From positions 1 through 7,789 of the forward strand of contig NZ_JACUUA010000157.1 of the NCBI RefSeq assembly GCF_014859565.1: 7,789 nucleotides of DNA, in the 5' to 3' direction. The notes below the pieces were generated by a model. That model was not told where the DNA came from, ran no database searches, and worked only from the letters and a program-made list of their open reading frames with translations. The translations under genes were made by a program, and so were the position numbers. The DNA is from Marinospirillum sp. (GTDB lineage: Bacteria; Pseudomonadota; Gammaproteobacteria; Pseudomonadales; Halomonadaceae). Positions 6,296 through 7,789 of this stretch are shown here, piece by piece; positions within the stretch are counted from its first letter, which is position 1; each line of letters begins with the position of its first letter.

Positions 6296-6324
6296 AAAGC
6301 AGGAGGATCAACAAGAAATGCAGT

Positions 6325-7713
6325 TTAGAGGTCGGTATTCAGCTGATATTTTGTCAGCTTGTCATAAAGGGTGGTTTTGCTGATGCCCAGCAGTTTTGCA
6401 GCCAGCAGACGATTGCCATCACAGGCCACCAGTGCTTCTTCGAGGATTAGTTTTTCAGCTTCACCAATACGTTCTTTTAGGGTACCGCGATACACCACTG
6501 GCTCGGATACCTCGATACCTTCCGTCAGTGAAGCAGGCAACGCCTGCAGGGATATTTTGTGTCCCTGACTGAGATAAAAAACAGATTCGATGGCATTTTC
6601 CATTTCTCGTACATTACCCGGCCAGGAGTATTCCAGCATCCGGGTTAAGGCATGAGCCGTCAGTTTGGGCGCACGTCGCCCGGTGCGGTTGGCAAGTCGA
6701 GTCAGAAAGTGTTCCGCCAGCGCCGGAATATCCTCTCGCCGATCCCGCAAGGGTGGCAGTTCCACCGACACCACATTAATACGGTAATAAAGGTCTTCAC
6801 GAAACTCGCCCAGCTCCACCCGTTTTTCCAGCGGCTGGTGGGTGGCGGTGACCAGTCGTACATCAATCTTAACCAGCCGGTTGGAGCCAACAGCTTCCAC
6901 TTCCCGATCTTGCAAGACCCGCAGCAGCTTGGCCTGCATACTCAGAGGCATGTCACCAATTTCATCCAGAAACAGCGTGCCACCATCCGCCAACTGGAAC
7001 TTACCCTGTTTGCCGCCTTTTTTTGCCCCGGTAAAAGCACCTTCTTCATAACCAAACAGCTCCGCCTCCAACAGGTTTTCCGGAATCGCTGCGCAGTTGA
7101 TTTTGATAAAAGGTCCACGGGAACGTTCGGACAAAAGATGCAGAGCATGAGCATACAACTCTTTGCCGGTGCCGGATTCACCGCGGATTAATACCGAAGC
7201 ATCTCCACCGGCCACCTTTTTGATTTTGTCATTAACGTGTTGAATCAGCGGACTGCGACCAATCAGATCATTCAGGTGATAACGGGCACCGGTCTGCTCT
7301 TTGTCCAGTGCCCGCCGGTAGAAATCCAGCTCCGAGACCAGCGCCTTGATTTGGGTGTTCATCTGACGCCACTCATGGGTGTCATGAAACAGCACTGTGC
7401 CAATGCCACCCACCACCTTGCCACCCTCACGAATCGGATAACGGTTGGCAATCATGTGGCGACCACGCACTTCCTGCAGACGCGACAATTCCGGCTGACC
7501 ACTTTCCACCACCCGATGCATCTGGGTGTTTTCAATCACATCAGTGACCAGCAGCCCGTACACCTCCTCCCGCTTCAAACCCAGAAACAGGGCATAAGGC
7601 TGATTCAGGAAGGTGATGCGCGCTTCGGCATCCACCACTACCAACCACTCATCCAGAGCATCCAGCGCCTGAGACAGCCGCTGCAGGTTCAGCATCTGAT
7701 TGTTGTTGGGCAT
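6325..7713 (-). CDS. Sigma-54-dependent activator, PAS-AAA+-Fis HTH, HbcR-like
   Basis: A 462-residue cytoplasmic enhancer-binding protein. A PAS sensor domain covers about residues 12-110, a short coiled-coil-like linker 112-140, and the AAA+ domain about 148-385. Walker A GESGTGKE is at 178-185, the sigma-54 contact loop GAFTGA at 225-230, Walker B GTLFLDEIGD at 245-254 and WPGNVRE at 364-370, all intact. A Fis-type helix-turn-helix lies at about 425-455 (NRLLAAKLLGISKTTLYDKL). There is no receiver domain, so it should respond directly to a small molecule rather than to a kinase. Gene context matches the Pseudomonas aeruginosa regulator HbcR, which sits beside bdhA and controls hydroxybutyrate use. 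It likely activates the promoter at 6091-6108 through the TTCCG repeats. Start: ATG 7713 with GGAG (7719-7722) 5 bases ahead; the frame stays open to the window edge upstream but has no usual start codon there. Confidence 0.93.
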   Translation of the reverse strand: MPNNNQMLNLQRLSQALDALDEWLVVVDAEARITFLNQPYALFLGLKREEVYGLLVTDVIENTQMHRVVESGQPELSRLQEVRGRHMIANRYPIREGGKVVGGIGTVLFHDTHEWRQMNTQIKALVSELDFYRRALDKEQTGARYHLNDLIGRSPLIQHVNDKIKKVAGGDASVLIRGESGTGKELYAHALHLLSERSRGPFIKINCAAIPENLLEAELFGYEEGAFTGAKKGGKQGKFQLADGGTLFLDEIGDMPLSMQAKLLRVLQDREVEAVGSNRLVKIDVRLVTATHQPLEKRVELGEFREDLYYRINVVSVELPPLRDRREDIPALAEHFLTRLANRTGRRAPKLTAHALTRMLEYSWPGNVREMENAIESVFYLSQGHKISLQALPASLTEGIEVSEPVVYRGTLKERIGEAEKLILEEALVACDGNRLLAAKLLGISKTTLYDKLTKYQLNTDL

Positions 7714-7789
7714 GCCTGCTCCATCAATAAATTTTAGGATCAGCCGGATCAGGACGGGTTTTAAAACGCCGGTGCATCCACATGTATTG
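7714..7789. other. Short flank before the regulator gene, no gene assigned
   Basis: This 76-base edge holds the regulator ribosome site (GGAG, 7719-7722), a palindrome GTTTTAAAAC (7758-7767) and a direct repeat GGATCAG (7737-7743 and 7746-7752). A minus-strand frame is open from 7789 to a TGA at 7724-7726, two bases before the GGAG. It could be the tail of an upstream gene, but 21 open codons are expected by chance. Nothing firm can be called. Confidence 0.3.

Larger units (their letters stand above)
6019..6324. promoter_or_regulatory. Regulatory gap between regulator gene and TRAP operon
   Basis: This 306-base stretch holds no plausible gene. From the regulator stop toward dctP it contains three related inverted repeats (6280-6295, 6261-6276, 6195-6210), a perfect palindrome (6152-6165), an A/T-rich tract (about 6114-6144), a candidate sigma-54 promoter (6091-6108), a leader of about 63 bases and the dctP ribosome site. 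This order of distal activator sites, flexible spacer and -24/-12 element is the usual layout of a sigma-54-dependent promoter. No clear terminator for the regulator gene is seen, so some readthrough into the operon is possible. Confidence 0.75.

Noticed and set aside
6652..7191. Long + strand open frame opposite the regulator gene (179 codons)
   Set aside because: It lies fully inside the AAA+ domain of a conserved gene on the other strand and has no recognisable motifs.
7731..7736. TAAAAT as a -10 box of the regulator gene
   Set aside because: No acceptable -35 hexamer at 16-18 bases, and the leader would be very short. The true promoter may lie beyond the window.

Overview
The window is a compact catabolic locus with every gene on the minus strand, so it is read from high to low coordinates. 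Protein motifs, the AGGAG-type ribosome binding sites, the moderate GC content and the gene set suggest a gammaproteobacterium, probably marine and Oceanospirillales-like. That placement is inference from general resemblance and is not firm. No mobile elements, CRISPR arrays, tRNA or rRNA genes are visible.

Layout in transcription order: (1) 7713-6325, a sigma-54-dependent activator with PAS, AAA+ and Fis-type HTH domains, resembling the hydroxybutyrate regulator HbcR of Pseudomonas; (2) 6324-6019, a 306-base regulatory gap with three copies of a TTCCG-N6-CGGAA inverted repeat, a perfect 14-base palindrome, an A/T-rich tract and a candidate -24/-12 promoter facing the operon; (3) 6018-3025, a three-part TRAP transporter: TakP-like binding protein DctP, small permease DctQ and large permease DctM, with overlapping junctions; (4) 2987-2214, a 3-hydroxybutyrate dehydrogenase of the short-chain dehydrogenase family; (5) 2129-252, a methyl-accepting chemotaxis protein; (6) 234-1, the first 78 codons of acetoacetyl-CoA synthetase, which runs off the window edge.

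Together the genes describe a pathway. The TRAP system would import a small monocarboxylate, most likely 3-hydroxybutyrate. The dehydrogenase would oxidise it to acetoacetate, and AacS would activate that to acetoacetyl-CoA for thiolysis or polymer synthesis. The regulator probably senses the substrate or a product through its PAS domain and turns on the operon from the sigma-54 promoter. The unusual member is the chemoreceptor, which lies only 17 bases from aacS and so is probably co-transcribed with the metabolic genes. It suggests that uptake, catabolism and taxis toward the same compound are made as one unit.

The genes themselves belong to recognisable families. The points most worth testing are the operator array, the embedded chemoreceptor, the assignment of a TakP-like TRAP system to 3-hydroxybutyrate, and the altered active-site positions in the dehydrogenase.
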